This document shows positions 16,237 through 26,607 of a DNA stretch of 48,122 bases, in pieces. The notes beneath the pieces were generated by a model that saw only the letters and a program-made list of their open reading frames with translations, made no database searches and was not told the DNA's origin. Origin of the DNA: Bacteroidales bacterium (lineage in GTDB: Bacteria; Bacteroidota; Bacteroidia; Bacteroidales; UBA932); contig JAFYSH010000020.1 of assembly GCA_017546605.1 (NCBI GenBank), positions 1-48,122 on the forward strand, given 5' to 3'. The translations under genes and the position numbers were made by a program. Position 1 is the stretch's first letter. The number at the start of each line of letters is the position of its first letter.

Positions 16237-16950
16237 CTATTCTTGCAATCGTTGATCAATCCGCTCTTTGAAGATTCCGTTTCGGATGCCGTGGGGTAGC
16301 AATACAACCATTGCTCTGGCTTGTGATTGGGGGATTTCTAACCAGACGTGGGCCGCGCCGGCATCCCGGTTATGAGCTTTGAAGTAGTCTGTCACAAACG
16401 TACGGCTGGCTGTGCTTGTGGCTTGTAGGTCTTTTAGCAGGCAGTCGATGGCTACCTTCCCTTTTTTTTGTTGCAGAAGTTCGTAAACTTGTTGGTTAGT
16501 ATTGAACTCTGCTTGCAAGAGGGGGGCGTAGAGGTTAATGAAGTCACAGACGCTGTAGTTTATCAGGTTGCCCTGCTGGATTTCGTAGTGGAAATCATTC
16601 GGGGATCCTTTTACTGAAAGTTGGGTCTTTTCTTCAGTCTGCAGGTAGAGATGGATTTTATAGGGAATGCGCTCTGTGGCCATGGTGAAGGGACTGCTCA
16701 GGGGCAGAAGTACCCATTCTGTGTCTTCTGAAATGGGGATCTGACAAATGATGCGTCCATCTTTGGGGTAGAGCGTATCTCGTTGCTGGAAATCCTCTGT
16801 AGAATACATGGGCCGTTGGTGCAGCACCCAGCCTTCCTCCCAGGAAGCAGGTAAGTCGATCTGTAGGGTGGGGGGTGTTTGACAGCTGGTGCATAGCAGG
16901 CACGAGCTCAGGATGAATATCCAGATTAGGTTGCGGGAATGCTTGTTCAT
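16237..16950 (-). CDS. Small lipoprotein, DUF4369-like
   Basis: 237 residues with a lipoprotein signal (lipobox LCTSC). The beta-rich part KIHLYLQTEEKTQLSVKG followed by a short helical region resembles the DUF4369 domain found at the N-terminus of Bacteroidota TlpA-like thiol-disulfide proteins. No CxxC thioredoxin domain follows, so it is a stand-alone form or a shortened relative. A perfect -7 box lies 20 bases upstream. Function unknown; the family match is tentative. Confidence 0.7.
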   Translation of the reverse strand: MNKHSRNLIWIFILSSCLLCTSCQTPPTLQIDLPASWEEGWVLHQRPMYSTEDFQQRDTLYPKDGRIICQIPISEDTEWVLLPLSSPFTMATERIPYKIHLYLQTEEKTQLSVKGSPNDFHYEIQQGNLINYSVCDFINLYAPLLQAEFNTNQQVYELLQQKKGKVAIDCLLKDLQATSTASRTFVTDYFKAHNRDAGAAHVWLEIPQSQARAMVVLLPHGIRNGIFKERIDQRLQE

Positions 16951-16969
16951 AATCTTCTTTCTGAAAGCG

Positions 16970-16977
16970 CAAAGATA
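16970..16977 (-). promoter_or_regulatory. -7 box (TATCTTTG) of the small lipoprotein
   Basis: Perfect TAnnTTTG on the minus strand; start about 16963, leader about 13 bases. Confidence 0.6.
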
Positions 16978-16982
16978 GAAAA

Positions 16983-17016
16983 ATAAAAGGTGCGACTTTT
17001 GGGTCGCACCTTTTAT
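16983..17016 (-). terminator. Terminator of mutA-mutB
   Basis: Perfect 13-bp stem, 16983-16995 with 17004-17016, 8-base loop, T-rich 3' side on the minus strand. It lies 15 bases after the mutB stop. Confidence 0.85.
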
Positions 17017-17031
17017 TTATAGAGGAATATC

Positions 17032-19128
17032 CTAGAATTGTTCATTCAACATTTCCAACATCTTGATTGCAGCGAATGCAATCGGGGTACCAGGGCCGAA
17101 GATTGCAGCTGCACCAGCTTGGTACAAAGCATCGTAGTCTTGTGCGGGGATCACACCACCAACCACTACCAGGATGTCTTCACGACCCAATTTCTTCAAT
17201 TCGGCAACGATTTGAGGAACGAGGGTTTTGTGACCAGCAGCCAACGAAGATACACCTACGATGTGTACGTCATTTTCTACGGCTTGTTTTGCAGCTTCTT
17301 CCGGAGTTTGGAACAAGGGACCCATATCGACGTCGAATCCGCAGTCAGCGTAACCGGTAGCAACTACTTTTGCTCCACGGTCGTGACCGTCTTGACCCAA
17401 TTTTGCGATCATGATACGAGGTTGACGACCATCTTTCTTCGCAAATTCAGCAACCATTGCTTTTGCTTTTTCGAAGTCTGAGTCGTTCTTCACTTCTGAA
17501 GAGTAAACACCAGTGTTCATACGGATAACAGCTTTATAACGTCCAACAATTACTTCGCAAGCGTCAGAAATTTCACCGAGGGTAGCGCGGTTCTTGGCAG
17601 CTTCTACGGCCAATTCCAACAAGTTGCCTGAGTTGTTCTTAACGGCTTCGGTGATGGCTGCCAAAGATTCTTTAACTTTGGCTTCGTCACGGCTAGCACG
17701 CAAGGCTTGCAAGCGTTTGATTTGTGATTCGCGAACTTTGGTGTTGTCCACATCGAGGATTTCGATGGGATCTTCTTTTTCCAAACGGTATTTGTTGGTA
17801 CCAACGATCACGTCGTTACCAGAATCGATGCGAGCTTGTTTGCGGGCTGCAGCTTCTTCGATGCGGAGTTTCGGAATACCACTTTCGATAGCTTTTGCCA
17901 TACCACCGAGGGCTTCCACTTCTTGGATGTGTGCCCATGCTTTTTCTGCCAACTCTTGAGTCAATTTTTCCACATAGTAAGAACCAGCCCACGGGTCGAT
18001 TGAACGGCATACGTTGGTTTCTTCTTGGATGTAGATTTGGGTGTTACGTGCGATACGAGCAGAGAAGTCGGTCGGCAATGCGATTGCTTCGTCGAGCGCG
18101 TTGGTGTGGAGTGATTGGGTGTGTCCCAAAGCTGCACCCATTGCTTCTACGCAAGTACGTGCCACGTTGTTGAAAGGATCTTGTTCGGTGAGTGACCAAC
18201 CGGAAGTTTGGCTGTGTGTACGGAGTGATAATGATTTCGGGTTTTTCGGGTTGAATTGGCTTACCAATTTAGCCCAAATCATACGAGCCGCACGCATCTT
18301 GGCGATTTCCATGAAGTGGTTCATACCAATTGCCCAGAAGAAGGACAACCGGGGTGCGAACGAGTCAATATCGATGCCAGCTTTTACACCGGTACGGAGG
18401 TATTCCAAACCGTCAGCCAAGGTGTAAGCCATTTCGATGTCGCAAGTTGCACCAGCTTCTTGCATGTGGTAACCAGAGATGGAAATGGAGTTGAATTTCG
18501 GCATGTACTTCGAGGTGTATTCGAAGATGTCACCGATAATACGCATTGAGAATTCCGGCGGGTAGATGTAGGTGTTACGCACCATGAATTCTTTCAAAAT
18601 GTCGTTTTGGATGGTACCGGCCATTTCTTCCAATTTGGCACCTTGTTCCAAACCAGCTACGATGTAGAATGCCATGATCGGAAGCACAGCGCCGTTCATC
18701 GTCATAGAAACGGACATTTTGTTCAAGGGAATTTGGTCGAAGAGTACTTTCATGTCTTCAACGCTGCAGATGCTCACACCGGCTTTACCAACGTCACCAA
18801 CTACGCGCGGGTGGTCCGCATCGTATCCACGGTGTGTTGCCAAGTCGAAGGCCACAGAAAGACCTTTTTGACCTGCTGCCAAGTTTCTGCGATAGAAGGC
18901 ATTGGATTCTTCAGCAGTGGAGAAACCCGCATATTGACGGATGGTCCACGGTTTTTGCACGTACATGGTGCTGTACGGTCCGCGAAGGAAGGGAGCTACA
19001 CCAGCAGCGTAGTTCAAATGTTCCATTCCTTCGAGGTCGGCTTCGGTGTAGATGCTCTTTACTTCGATCTGCTCCGGAGTCTTCCAAGTTTCTTTGGTAT
19101 ATTGAATGTCTTTAAAATTCGGACGCAT
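17032..19128 (-). CDS. mutB: Methylmalonyl-CoA mutase, large (B12-binding) subunit
   Basis: Interconverts succinyl-CoA and R-methylmalonyl-CoA by a B12 radical mechanism, the key step of the succinate-to-propionate pathway common in Bacteroidales. 698 residues. The N-terminal TIM barrel binds the CoA ester ([34 protein letters not shown]). The C-terminal cobalamin domain has the DGHDRG motif with H582 as the lower cobalt ligand. It follows mutA by 25 bases in the same transcript. No meaB-type chaperone or epimerase is in the window. Confidence 0.97.
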   Translation of the reverse strand: MRPNFKDIQYTKETWKTPEQIEVKSIYTEADLEGMEHLNYAAGVAPFLRGPYSTMYVQKPWTIRQYAGFSTAEESNAFYRRNLAAGQKGLSVAFDLATHRGYDADHPRVVGDVGKAGVSICSVEDMKVLFDQIPLNKMSVSMTMNGAVLPIMAFYIVAGLEQGAKLEEMAGTIQNDILKEFMVRNTYIYPPEFSMRIIGDIFEYTSKYMPKFNSISISGYHMQEAGATCDIEMAYTLADGLEYLRTGVKAGIDIDSFAPRLSFFWAIGMNHFMEIAKMRAARMIWAKLVSQFNPKNPKSLSLRTHSQTSGWSLTEQDPFNNVARTCVEAMGAALGHTQSLHTNALDEAIALPTDFSARIARNTQIYIQEETNVCRSIDPWAGSYYVEKLTQELAEKAWAHIQEVEALGGMAKAIESGIPKLRIEEAAARKQARIDSGNDVIVGTNKYRLEKEDPIEILDVDNTKVRESQIKRLQALRASRDEAKVKESLAAITEAVKNNSGNLLELAVEAAKNRATLGEISDACEVIVGRYKAVIRMNTGVYSSEVKNDSDFEKAKAMVAEFAKKDGRQPRIMIAKLGQDGHDRGAKVVATGYADCGFDVDMGPLFQTPEEAAKQAVENDVHIVGVSSLAAGHKTLVPQIVAELKKLGREDILVVVGGVIPAQDYDALYQAGAAAIFGPGTPIAFAAIKMLEMLNEQF

Positions 19129-19153
19129 AGGTATAAAATTTTAAGGGTTGGAA

Positions 19154-21043
19154 TTAAATGGCTTGGATACCCAATTTAGCTTGGTATTCTTTCAGCGTTT
19201 CAAGAACGTTGCTCTTCACGTTGATGAAGTTGGTAATTCCTTTTGCTTCGAGGTCTTCTCTGCAAGCAGGGTCACCCGCTACAACGAGGATGGCTTTGTC
19301 TCCGAGCAATTCTGCAATTTGCGGAACAGCTTCAGCGTATTCGTCATCAGATGAGCAAGCTACAACGATTTGTGCTTGGGATTCCAAAGCGGCTTTAACG
19401 CCTTCTTCGATGGTTGCGAAACGGTTGTTGTCCATGATGCGGATACCGGCAACGGCAAAGAAGTTGGAAGCGAATTGGCTACGTGCACGGCACATGGCCA
19501 AGTTGCCGAAGGTCAACATAAAGGCTTTCGGCTCTACGCCGCTGATGTCGGTAGCAAAACGCAATGCTTCGAATTCTTGTGCGCCACGGTAGGTGCGGAG
19601 CGGTTCTGCAATGCGGTTTTCGCAAGTGCATTCGCAAACTTGGCCGCAGCAAGTTTGTACGTTTTGGTTCACGATGTCTTTGGTGATGCAGTCTTCTGCT
19701 TTTTCCAGGAAGTTCGGGTATTGGTTGGTTCCGAGCAGAATTTCACGACGGGTAGCGATGTTTTTCGCACGTTTTTCAGCAACGGCTTTCACTTCGTTTT
19801 GGATGAAACCAGCTTTGAATGCTTCAATGTATCCACCGGCTTCTTCTACCTTTTGGAAGAGGTTCCAAGCAGCAGTAGCCATTGAATCGGTCAAGTTTTC
19901 AATGAAGTATGAACCAGCAGCGGGGTCAACCACTTTGTCGAAGTGAGATTCTTCTTTCAACAAGATTTGAACGTTGCGGGCGATACGAGCTGAGAATTCG
20001 GTGGGGGCACGGAATGCGAAGTCGTAAGGGAGTACTTCCATTTCGTCAACACCTGCCAAGGCTGCACTCATTGCTTCGGTCGTACCACGGAGCATGTTTA
20101 CGTATGCGTCGTAAACGGTTTGGTTCCATTCGCTGGTGGTTGCGCGGATGAACATCTTCTTCGCGCATTGTCCTTCAGCACCGAAGGTGTCCACGATGTT
20201 TGCCCACAACATACGGGCTGCGCGGAATTTGGCAATTTCCATAAAGTAAGAACTGCCAATTGCAAAAGAGAACTTGATGTTCTTTGCGATTGCGCGAGCA
20301 GAAACGCCGAGCTCGGTCAATTGAGCCATGTATTCGCTACCAGCTGCCAATGCAAAACCGAGTTCTTGGCTGAGGGTAGAACCTGCTGCATTGAAAGTAG
20401 CTGCGTTTACGCTAATCACAGTGATGTTTTGGTAAGCAGCGGTTTTTTCGATGCAAGCTTTCAAAGCGGCGAAAGAACCTTCTTTGCAGAAGTTTCCGCT
20501 TTGGGTCAGAGCGTTGATCGGATCAAAATCGAAAGAAGCGCGAACTGCGTCCGGTTGGTAACCTTGAGCGTTGATGTAAGCCAAGAAGTTGTCCAAAGTT
20601 TCTGCAGTTGACAAGCAGCAACCGAGGAAGTTTACGGGAACAGCTGCCAAGCAGATGCCGTTCAACAAAACTTCAAAATCAGCTTGGGTCATTACTTTGC
20701 TACCATCGATGAAGAAACCGATGGATTCAACACCTTTGTTCAAGATGTCCAAGGCTTTTTTGTTGGCTACTTCAAGACCTTCGCAGCAGCAAACGGTTTG
20801 GAGAACCAACCAGTTGTTGTCGGTTTTGGTACCGCGTACATAGGGGAATTCTCCGGGGAGGGTTCCCAAAAACTTCAGACCTTTCAAATCTTCAGCGCGA
20901 TAGTAAGGTCTAACCGAAAAACCTTCTTGGGTTTTCCAAACGAGTTTTTTCTCGTAATCGGCCCCCTTAAGGTCTTTGACGATCACTTCTTCCCACTGTT
21001 CTGTCGATACAGGCGGAAATTCAGCAAATAATTTTTCTGTCAT
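19154..21043 (-). CDS. mutA: Methylmalonyl-CoA mutase, small subunit
   Basis: Non-catalytic partner of MutB. 629 residues with the same fold. The C-terminal domain lacks the DxHxxG cobalamin motif, as is normal for small subunits. Two cysteine-rich stretches are odd: CCC at 85-87 (TVCCCEG), and C465, C466, C470, C472 and C474 in the linker between barrel and C-terminal domain. These could bind a metal or be chance; I know no precedent. First gene of the operon, with promoter at 21090-21121. Confidence 0.95.
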   Translation of the reverse strand: MTEKLFAEFPPVSTEQWEEVIVKDLKGADYEKKLVWKTQEGFSVRPYYRAEDLKGLKFLGTLPGEFPYVRGTKTDNNWLVLQTVCCCEGLEVANKKALDILNKGVESIGFFIDGSKVMTQADFEVLLNGICLAAVPVNFLGCCLSTAETLDNFLAYINAQGYQPDAVRASFDFDPINALTQSGNFCKEGSFAALKACIEKTAAYQNITVISVNAATFNAAGSTLSQELGFALAAGSEYMAQLTELGVSARAIAKNIKFSFAIGSSYFMEIAKFRAARMLWANIVDTFGAEGQCAKKMFIRATTSEWNQTVYDAYVNMLRGTTEAMSAALAGVDEMEVLPYDFAFRAPTEFSARIARNVQILLKEESHFDKVVDPAAGSYFIENLTDSMATAAWNLFQKVEEAGGYIEAFKAGFIQNEVKAVAEKRAKNIATRREILLGTNQYPNFLEKAEDCITKDIVNQNVQTCCGQVCECTCENRIAEPLRTYRGAQEFEALRFATDISGVEPKAFMLTFGNLAMCRARSQFASNFFAVAGIRIMDNNRFATIEEGVKAALESQAQIVVACSSDDEYAEAVPQIAELLGDKAILVVAGDPACREDLEAKGITNFINVKSNVLETLKEYQAKLGIQAI

Positions 21044-21089
21044 ATAAGTATGAAATTAAAATTGTTGAGTTGTCGTGCACTTAATCACG

Positions 21090-21121
21090 CAAAGGTACAA
21101 ATTAATTGTTAAGCAATCAAG
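21090..21121 (-). promoter_or_regulatory. Promoter of mutA-mutB
   Basis: Minus strand: -7 TACCTTTG at 21090-21097 (perfect) and a near -33 CTTG at 21118-21121 with a 20-base spacer. Leader about 40 bases. The galK promoter on the other strand is not clear. Confidence 0.7.
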
Positions 21122-21200
21122 GGTAAATACATATTTGAATATTCGTAAAATTTTGTGTTTTTTTGTACTTTAAACGAGTGGTTAGAAACCTATTTTTATT

Positions 21201-22349
21201 ATGGAAATAAATAGCATCAAAAACTTCTTTCAAGAGAAGTTCTCAGCAACAGCGACCTGCTACTTTTCACCGGGTCGTATCAATTTGATCGGAGAACACA
21301 TAGACTACAATGGCGGCTGTGTTTTGCCGGGTGCCATTGACAAGGGTATTTTGGCAGCGATTCGTCCCAATGGAGCAAAAATTGTGCGTGCCTGGTCGGT
21401 GGATTTGTCGGATTATGTGGAGTTTGGGCTGGAAGAAACCGACAAGCCGGAAGCCGGATGGGCCCGTTATATTTTTGGGGTGTGTCGGGAGATGATCAAA
21501 CGAGGAGCAAAGATCGGTGGCTTTGATACCGTTTTTTCTGGAGATGTACCGTTGGGGGCTGGACTGTCCTCATCGGCGGCCTTGGAAAGTACGTATGCAT
21601 TTGCTTTGAATGAATTGTTCCAGGCGGGGATTGATCAAAAAGAGTTGGTCTTGGTGGGTCAAAAGACCGAGCACAACTATTGCGGTGTCAACTGCGGAAT
21701 CATGGACCAATTTGCGTCTTTGTTTGGAAAGGCCGGTTATTTGATTCGTCTGGATTGTTCGACGATGGAATATGAATATACGCCCTTTGATCCGAAAGGT
21801 TACCGCCTGGTGCTTCTGGATTCTGTAACCAAACATGAATTGGTGGGATCTCCTTACAACGATCGTCGGGCGTCTTGTGAACGGGCGGCGTTGGCGATTG
21901 CCAAGCGTCATCCGGGCGTGGAATTCTTGGGACAGGCAACCGAGGCCTGGTTGGAAGAAGTGCGGGCAGAAATTTCTGAAGAGGATTACCTGCGTGCATT
22001 GTACGCAATTCAAGAAAATGTGCGCTTGCGTGAGACGGTTGAGGCACTTAAACGAGGTGATTACGAAACAGTGGGCCGTTGTATGTTTGAAACCCACCGG
22101 GGTATGAGCCAGCTGTACGAAGTCAGCACCGAGGAATTGGACTTCTTGAATCAAATCGCAGCAGATTGTGGCGTGACCGGTTCCCGCATTATGGGTGGAG
22201 GCTTTGGCGGATGCACCTTGAACCTGGTCAAGGAGGAACGCTACGAGGCTTTTGTGGAAACGGCCGTTCGTCAGTTCCGGGAACGCTATGGAAAGGAACC
22301 CAAAGTATATCCGGTGGTGATTTCTGACGGAGCAAGAAAAATTGAATAA
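21201..22349 (+). CDS. galK: Galactokinase
   Basis: Phosphorylates galactose to galactose 1-phosphate, the first step of the Leloir pathway. 382 residues of the GHMP kinase family. Seen: the galactokinase signature GRINLIGEHIDYNGG near 25-39, the GHMP ATP loop GLSSSAALE, the catalytic aspartate region NCGIMDQFAS, and the C-terminal GGFGGC. The usual neighbours galM, galT and a sugar transporter are absent. The following protease gene starts 24 bases later and may share the transcript. Confidence 0.96.
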   Translation: MEINSIKNFFQEKFSATATCYFSPGRINLIGEHIDYNGGCVLPGAIDKGILAAIRPNGAKIVRAWSVDLSDYVEFGLEETDKPEAGWARYIFGVCREMIKRGAKIGGFDTVFSGDVPLGAGLSSSAALESTYAFALNELFQAGIDQKELVLVGQKTEHNYCGVNCGIMDQFASLFGKAGYLIRLDCSTMEYEYTPFDPKGYRLVLLDSVTKHELVGSPYNDRRASCERAALAIAKRHPGVEFLGQATEAWLEEVRAEISEEDYLRALYAIQENVRLRETVEALKRGDYETVGRCMFETHRGMSQLYEVSTEELDFLNQIAADCGVTGSRIMGGGFGGCTLNLVKEERYEAFVETAVRQFRERYGKEPKVYPVVISDGARKIE

Positions 22350-22373
22350 TAACTAATTATTAAATAATACTTT

Positions 22374-25300
22374 ATGAATTTCAAGAAAAGTTTATTCACG
22401 TTATTCTTTGCGAGCTTGGCCTTGATGGCCTCTGCGCAAGAAAATGCCAAGTGGTTGCGTTATCCGGCAATTTCTCCGGATGGATCGACTTTGGCATTCT
22501 GTTACAAAGGTGATATTTACACAGTGCCCGTTCAAGGTGGTAAAGCTGTGCAATTGACCACCCATTCGGCGTATGACTACCAACCCGTTTGGTCGCCCGA
22601 TGGTAAAACCCTCGCTTTTGCCTCTAACCGTTATGGTAATTTTGATATTTATACCGTTCCGGCACAAGGTGGTACCCCCACTCGATTGACCTATTGGTCT
22701 GGCGGAGAAATTCCGAAGGCTTTCAGCAACGATGGCAAACAAATCTACTATTCTTCTATGTTTGTATCGGATGCTACTTACTCCCAATATCCGGCAAGTC
22801 GTATGACGCAAGTTTACAGCGTTCCGGCGGAAGGCGGCCGTCCTGCATTGGTGACTCCCATCTGTATGGAAAGTATGGACTTCAGTGCAGATGGCAAGCG
22901 CATTGCTTACTACGACAAAAAAGGGGTGGAAGACCACTGGAGAAAGCACCATCGTTCATCGGTGACCCGTGATGTTTGGGTGTACGATCTCCAAGATGAA
23001 ACTTATACACAGATCTCTGATTTTGTGGGTGAAAATCGCGATCCCCGCTTTGTTCCGGGAGACGATAACAGCATCTACTATTTGCGTGAATGTGCAGAAA
23101 ACCCGGAAAATGAGACTTTCAATGGTTCATTCAATGTGTACAAACGCAACCTGACAACCGGCGAAGACCAACAAATTACTTTCCATCAGTACCACCCGGT
23201 TCGTTTCTTGACCGTGGCTGACAATGGTTTGATGGCTTATTCTTTCAACGGTGAATTGTACACCGTTCGTGAAGGTGCTCAACCTCAAAAATTGGAAATC
23301 TCCATCTTCTCGGACCAAACAGAAGCAGACTATCGCGTGGACTTCTACTCCGGTAATGTGTCGAATATGGCCGTTTCTCCTTCAGGAAAAGAAATCGCTT
23401 TTATCCTCCGTGGAGATGTGTATGTGACTTCTGTGGATTATGAAACCACCGTTCGTTTGACTGACACACCGGCGCAAGAACGCAATATTGATTTCAGTCC
23501 CGATGGTAAGAAAGTTGTGTACTCCTCAGAGCGCAACGGTTGCTGGAACCTCTTTACCAGCGAAATCGCTGACGGATCTGAACAATTTGTTTATGCAAAT
23601 GAAATCCGTGAACAGCAAGTTACCGAAGGTGATGTGGTTCGTTTCCAACCGGCGTTCTCTCCGGATGGAAAAGAAATCGCATTCCTGGAGGATCGTACAA
23701 CCTTGCGTGTAATCAACCTGGAAACCAAAGAAATGCGTACCATCCTGGATGGTCAATACAACTACTCTTACTCCGATGGTGACCAATGGTACTCATGGGC
23801 TCCGGATGGTAAATGGTTGGCTGTACAGTTCTTTGAAAAAGGCGGTTGGAACAAGGAAGACATTGCTTTGGTGAAAGCTGACGGCAGTGGAGAATGGGTG
23901 AATTTGACCGAAAGCGGTTATTCGGAAGGTGGTTGCCGTTGGGTATTGGATGGCAATGCTTTGATGTGGTATTCAGACCGTGCAGGTTACCGCAGCCACG
24001 GTAGCTGGGGTTCTGAAACCGATATTTACTTGGTATTCATGAACCGTGAAGCTTACGATAAATTCTTGATGAACAAGGAAGATGCAGCTTTGTTCAAAGA
24101 AAAGGAAAAGAAAGAGAAAGAGGCGGAAGAAAAAGCGAAAGCGGAAAAAGAAGACAAGAAAGGTAAGAAAGACAAAAAAGACAAAAAAGACAAAAAGAAG
24201 GAAGCTCCCAAGTCAGATCTTCCGACCATTAATTACGAATTGGATGGCATCCAAGATCGTATCGTGCGCTTGACGGTGGCTTCGGCTTCTCATGGTGATG
24301 CATTCTTGTCCAAAGATGGTAACAAGCTGTACTACTTCGCTTCATTTGAAGGTGGTGGAGACCTTTGGGTACGTGACTTCAAAGATCATTCTACCCGCTT
24401 GCTCTCCAAGGGTACCGGTTACGGTGCATTTGCCGCAAACAAGGATGCAAGCAAAGTCTTCTTGTTGAGTCGTGGCCGTTTGAACACCATTGAATTGGGA
24501 TCTGGTAAAATTGAGCCCATCAAGATGAGTGCAGAATACTACTACCGTGCAGCCGAAGAACGTTCTTACATGTTTGAACACGCTTGCAAACAAGTAGTGG
24601 ATAAATTCTACGATCCCACGATCCACGGTATTGATTGGGCGATGTATTGCGACAACTACCGTCAGTTCTTGCCCTACATCAACAACAATCACGACTTTGC
24701 TGAAATGTTGAGTGAGTTGTTGGGCGAATTGAATGCTTCGCACACCGGTTCGGGTTACCGTGCTTACGTGCTTGGTGACGAAACAGCTGTTCTGGGTATG
24801 TTCTATGATCAGGACTACGAAGGTGACGGATTGAAAGTGTTGGAAGTATTGGCGCAAAATCCGGTTGTTCCGGCTTCTTCCCGCATCGAACCTGGAGTCA
24901 TCATTACACACATTGATGGCAATAAGATTGTTGCCGGTGAAGATTACTTCCGTTTCTTGAACCACAAGGTCGGCAAACGTGTGCGCTTGACCTTGCAAAA
25001 AGGCAAAGAAAGTTGGGAAGAATGGGTAAAACCCATCTCTTCAGGTCAACAAAGCGGTATGTTGTACGACCGTTGGGTAAAACAACGTGAAGACTTGGTG
25101 GAAGAGTTGTCCGGTGGTCGGATTGCTTACGTGCACGTAGAAGGTATGGACAGCCCGAGCTTCCGCAATGTATATTCAAAATTGTTGGGTAAATACCGCA
25201 ACTGTGACGCAGTGATTGTGGACACCCGATTCAACGGCGGTGGTTGGTTGCACGATGACCTGGCAACTTTGTTGAATGGTGTGCATTATGCGGACATGTC

Positions 25301-25673
25301 TCCTCGTGGACAATACGTCGCTTCAGAACCGTTGAACAAATGGTACAAGCCCTCTTGTGTATTGGTGGGTGAAGGAAACTACTCAGATGCACATGGCTTC
25401 CCGTTCTCTTACAAAGCTTTGAACATTGGTAAATTGGTCGGTATGCCGGTGCCGGGTACCATGACGGCAGTCTGGTGGGAAACCCAAATCGATCCGAGCA
25501 TTTACTTCGGTATCCCGCAAGTAGGCTTTGCAAACAGAGAAGGCCAATGGCAAGAAAATCAACAGCTCAACCCGGATATTCAAGTTCAAAATACTCCGAA
25601 ATCTTTGGTGGAAGGTCGCGACTTGCAAATCGAAGCAGCTGTGAAACACTTGCTCGAAGAGATTGCTAAGTAA
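22374..25673 (+). CDS. Tricorn-like S41 protease with beta-propeller
   Basis: 1099 residues. Signal peptide (about 1-21, ending ASAQ), then TolB/WD40-like propeller repeats (AISPDGSTLAF, VWSPDGKTLAF and others). A Lys/Glu-rich low-complexity linker at about 570-620 follows, then a PDZ-like domain and the S41 core. Candidate catalytic residues by analogy with archaeal tricorn are S789/H790 in NASHTGSGY, nucleophile S1004 in NYSDAHG, and E1061. It is expected to trim peptides in the periplasm. Length and domain order match tricorn homologs of Bacteroidota. A terminator follows at 25691-25727. Confidence 0.92.
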   Translation: MNFKKSLFTLFFASLALMASAQENAKWLRYPAISPDGSTLAFCYKGDIYTVPVQGGKAVQLTTHSAYDYQPVWSPDGKTLAFASNRYGNFDIYTVPAQGGTPTRLTYWSGGEIPKAFSNDGKQIYYSSMFVSDATYSQYPASRMTQVYSVPAEGGRPALVTPICMESMDFSADGKRIAYYDKKGVEDHWRKHHRSSVTRDVWVYDLQDETYTQISDFVGENRDPRFVPGDDNSIYYLRECAENPENETFNGSFNVYKRNLTTGEDQQITFHQYHPVRFLTVADNGLMAYSFNGELYTVREGAQPQKLEISIFSDQTEADYRVDFYSGNVSNMAVSPSGKEIAFILRGDVYVTSVDYETTVRLTDTPAQERNIDFSPDGKKVVYSSERNGCWNLFTSEIADGSEQFVYANEIREQQVTEGDVVRFQPAFSPDGKEIAFLEDRTTLRVINLETKEMRTILDGQYNYSYSDGDQWYSWAPDGKWLAVQFFEKGGWNKEDIALVKADGSGEWVNLTESGYSEGGCRWVLDGNALMWYSDRAGYRSHGSWGSETDIYLVFMNREAYDKFLMNKEDAALFKEKEKKEKEAEEKAKAEKEDKKGKKDKKDKKDKKKEAPKSDLPTINYELDGIQDRIVRLTVASASHGDAFLSKDGNKLYYFASFEGGGDLWVRDFKDHSTRLLSKGTGYGAFAANKDASKVFLLSRGRLNTIELGSGKIEPIKMSAEYYYRAAEERSYMFEHACKQVVDKFYDPTIHGIDWAMYCDNYRQFLPYINNNHDFAEMLSELLGELNASHTGSGYRAYVLGDETAVLGMFYDQDYEGDGLKVLEVLAQNPVVPASSRIEPGVIITHIDGNKIVAGEDYFRFLNHKVGKRVRLTLQKGKESWEEWVKPISSGQQSGMLYDRWVKQREDLVEELSGGRIAYVHVEGMDSPSFRNVYSKLLGKYRNCDAVIVDTRFNGGGWLHDDLATLLNGVHYADMSPRGQYVASEPLNKWYKPSCVLVGEGNYSDAHGFPFSYKALNIGKLVGMPVPGTMTAVWWETQIDPSIYFGIPQVGFANREGQWQENQQLNPDIQVQNTPKSLVEGRDLQIEAAVKHLLEEIAK

Positions 25674-25690
25674 TCTTAAGAGACGATAAG

Positions 25691-25727
25691 AAAAGAGGTT
25701 CATCCTGAGTGGGTGAACCTCTTTTTT
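25691..25727 (+). terminator. Terminator of the tricorn-like protease
   Basis: Stem 25694-25702 (AGAGGTTCA) with 25714-25722, extended inward by TCC/GGG-type pairing, then six T residues. The A-run on the other side makes it usable by the convergent lipoprotein gene too. Confidence 0.88.
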
Positions 25728-25734
25728 GTAAGAT

Positions 25735-26553
25735 TTAAAACGGATACTCGCGTTGGCCACTCAAGTAGTATTTCGCCCAGGCGGTAATGAGTTCGTTGCG
25801 ATCAGAATGCCAGGCTTGCTGGTACAGGCGGGCAACTTCGTCCAACCATGCATGATTGCGGTCTGCTTCACTTCCTACGGGTGTGGTGCCGCCGGCCTCG
25901 TAGTACATTTCCCGGGTGGTGCTGCAGATGCGGGCATAGCGGCCGGTTCTCGGTTTGAGGTCGGCGTTGCTCATGTTGAGGTAGAATTGCAAGTGTTCTT
26001 CGGTGCAGGTGCTGTCTTTCGGGAAGTGGGTGGAGTCGGCAATATAGACCGTCACGCCATCTTTGAAGATGTAGGGACGGTAATGGTTCCTGACGTACAT
26101 ATCTTCGTATACCACGCCTTTGACCGGGAATTGAGCGCCCGACTGCCATTTGATGAACTGGGAGAGTCGGTGGATGTCTTCGTAGCGCAAGGTGTCGGTT
26201 GCTTCAAAGACGGCATTGATAATCCACATGGAGAGTTGTCGGGGAGAGGGGTTGAGCAGGTACACCAGTCCCTTCTTGGGGCGCTGGATCTTGATGTCCA
26301 CTCCGGTGTGGTATTCATACAGTTTGACGGGATAGCCTTCCCAACCGGGAATTTCGTTATTTTCTCCCAAACATCGGTCGGTCATATAGGCTGCGGAAAG
26401 GATGTCGGCACTACGTTGGTCCATGACTTCCAGGCTGTCGCGGAAGTAGTTGCGGAGTAAGGGCTCTTCGTATCGCTTCCAGGGTTGGTCGCTACAGGCC
26501 GTAACAAGAAGGATGGCAAGTGTTGAGGCGAGAATCAATGGTTTTTGTTTCAT
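25735..26553 (-). CDS. Conserved lipoprotein of unknown function
   Basis: 272 residues from the ATG at 26553 (MKQKPLILASTLAILLVTACSD); a longer start at 26580 only adds a polar lead. Lipobox VTAC. The mature part is mixed alpha/beta with aromatic-rich stretches and no motif I recognise. It converges on the protease gene and shares the bidirectional terminator. No clear promoter box is seen upstream. Confidence 0.75.
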   Translation of the reverse strand: MKQKPLILASTLAILLVTACSDQPWKRYEEPLLRNYFRDSLEVMDQRSADILSAAYMTDRCLGENNEIPGWEGYPVKLYEYHTGVDIKIQRPKKGLVYLLNPSPRQLSMWIINAVFEATDTLRYEDIHRLSQFIKWQSGAQFPVKGVVYEDMYVRNHYRPYIFKDGVTVYIADSTHFPKDSTCTEEHLQFYLNMSNADLKPRTGRYARICSTTREMYYEAGGTTPVGSEADRNHAWLDEVARLYQQAWHSDRNELITAWAKYYLSGQREYPF

Positions 26554-26588
26554 GGTACGCGGGTTTTGGTGGGTTGGCAAAGAGTTGT

Positions 26589-26596
26589 TATTTTTG
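26589..26596 (+). promoter_or_regulatory. -7 box (TATTTTTG) of the DUF486 gene
   Basis: Matches TAnnTTTG. Start would be near 26603, so the ATG at 26608 has a leader of only a few bases; the second in-frame ATG at 26620 is an alternative start. Confidence 0.55.
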
Positions 26597-26607
26597 CGCG
26601 CTTAAAA

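Noticed and set aside
19154..21043. mutA as a decayed mutase because the cobalamin motif is missing
   Set aside because: Small subunits normally lack it; the gene is full length and intact.
24090..24215. Lys/Glu/Asp-rich repeat in the protease as a sequencing error
   Set aside because: The frame stays open and such charged linkers separate propeller and protease parts in tricorn homologs.
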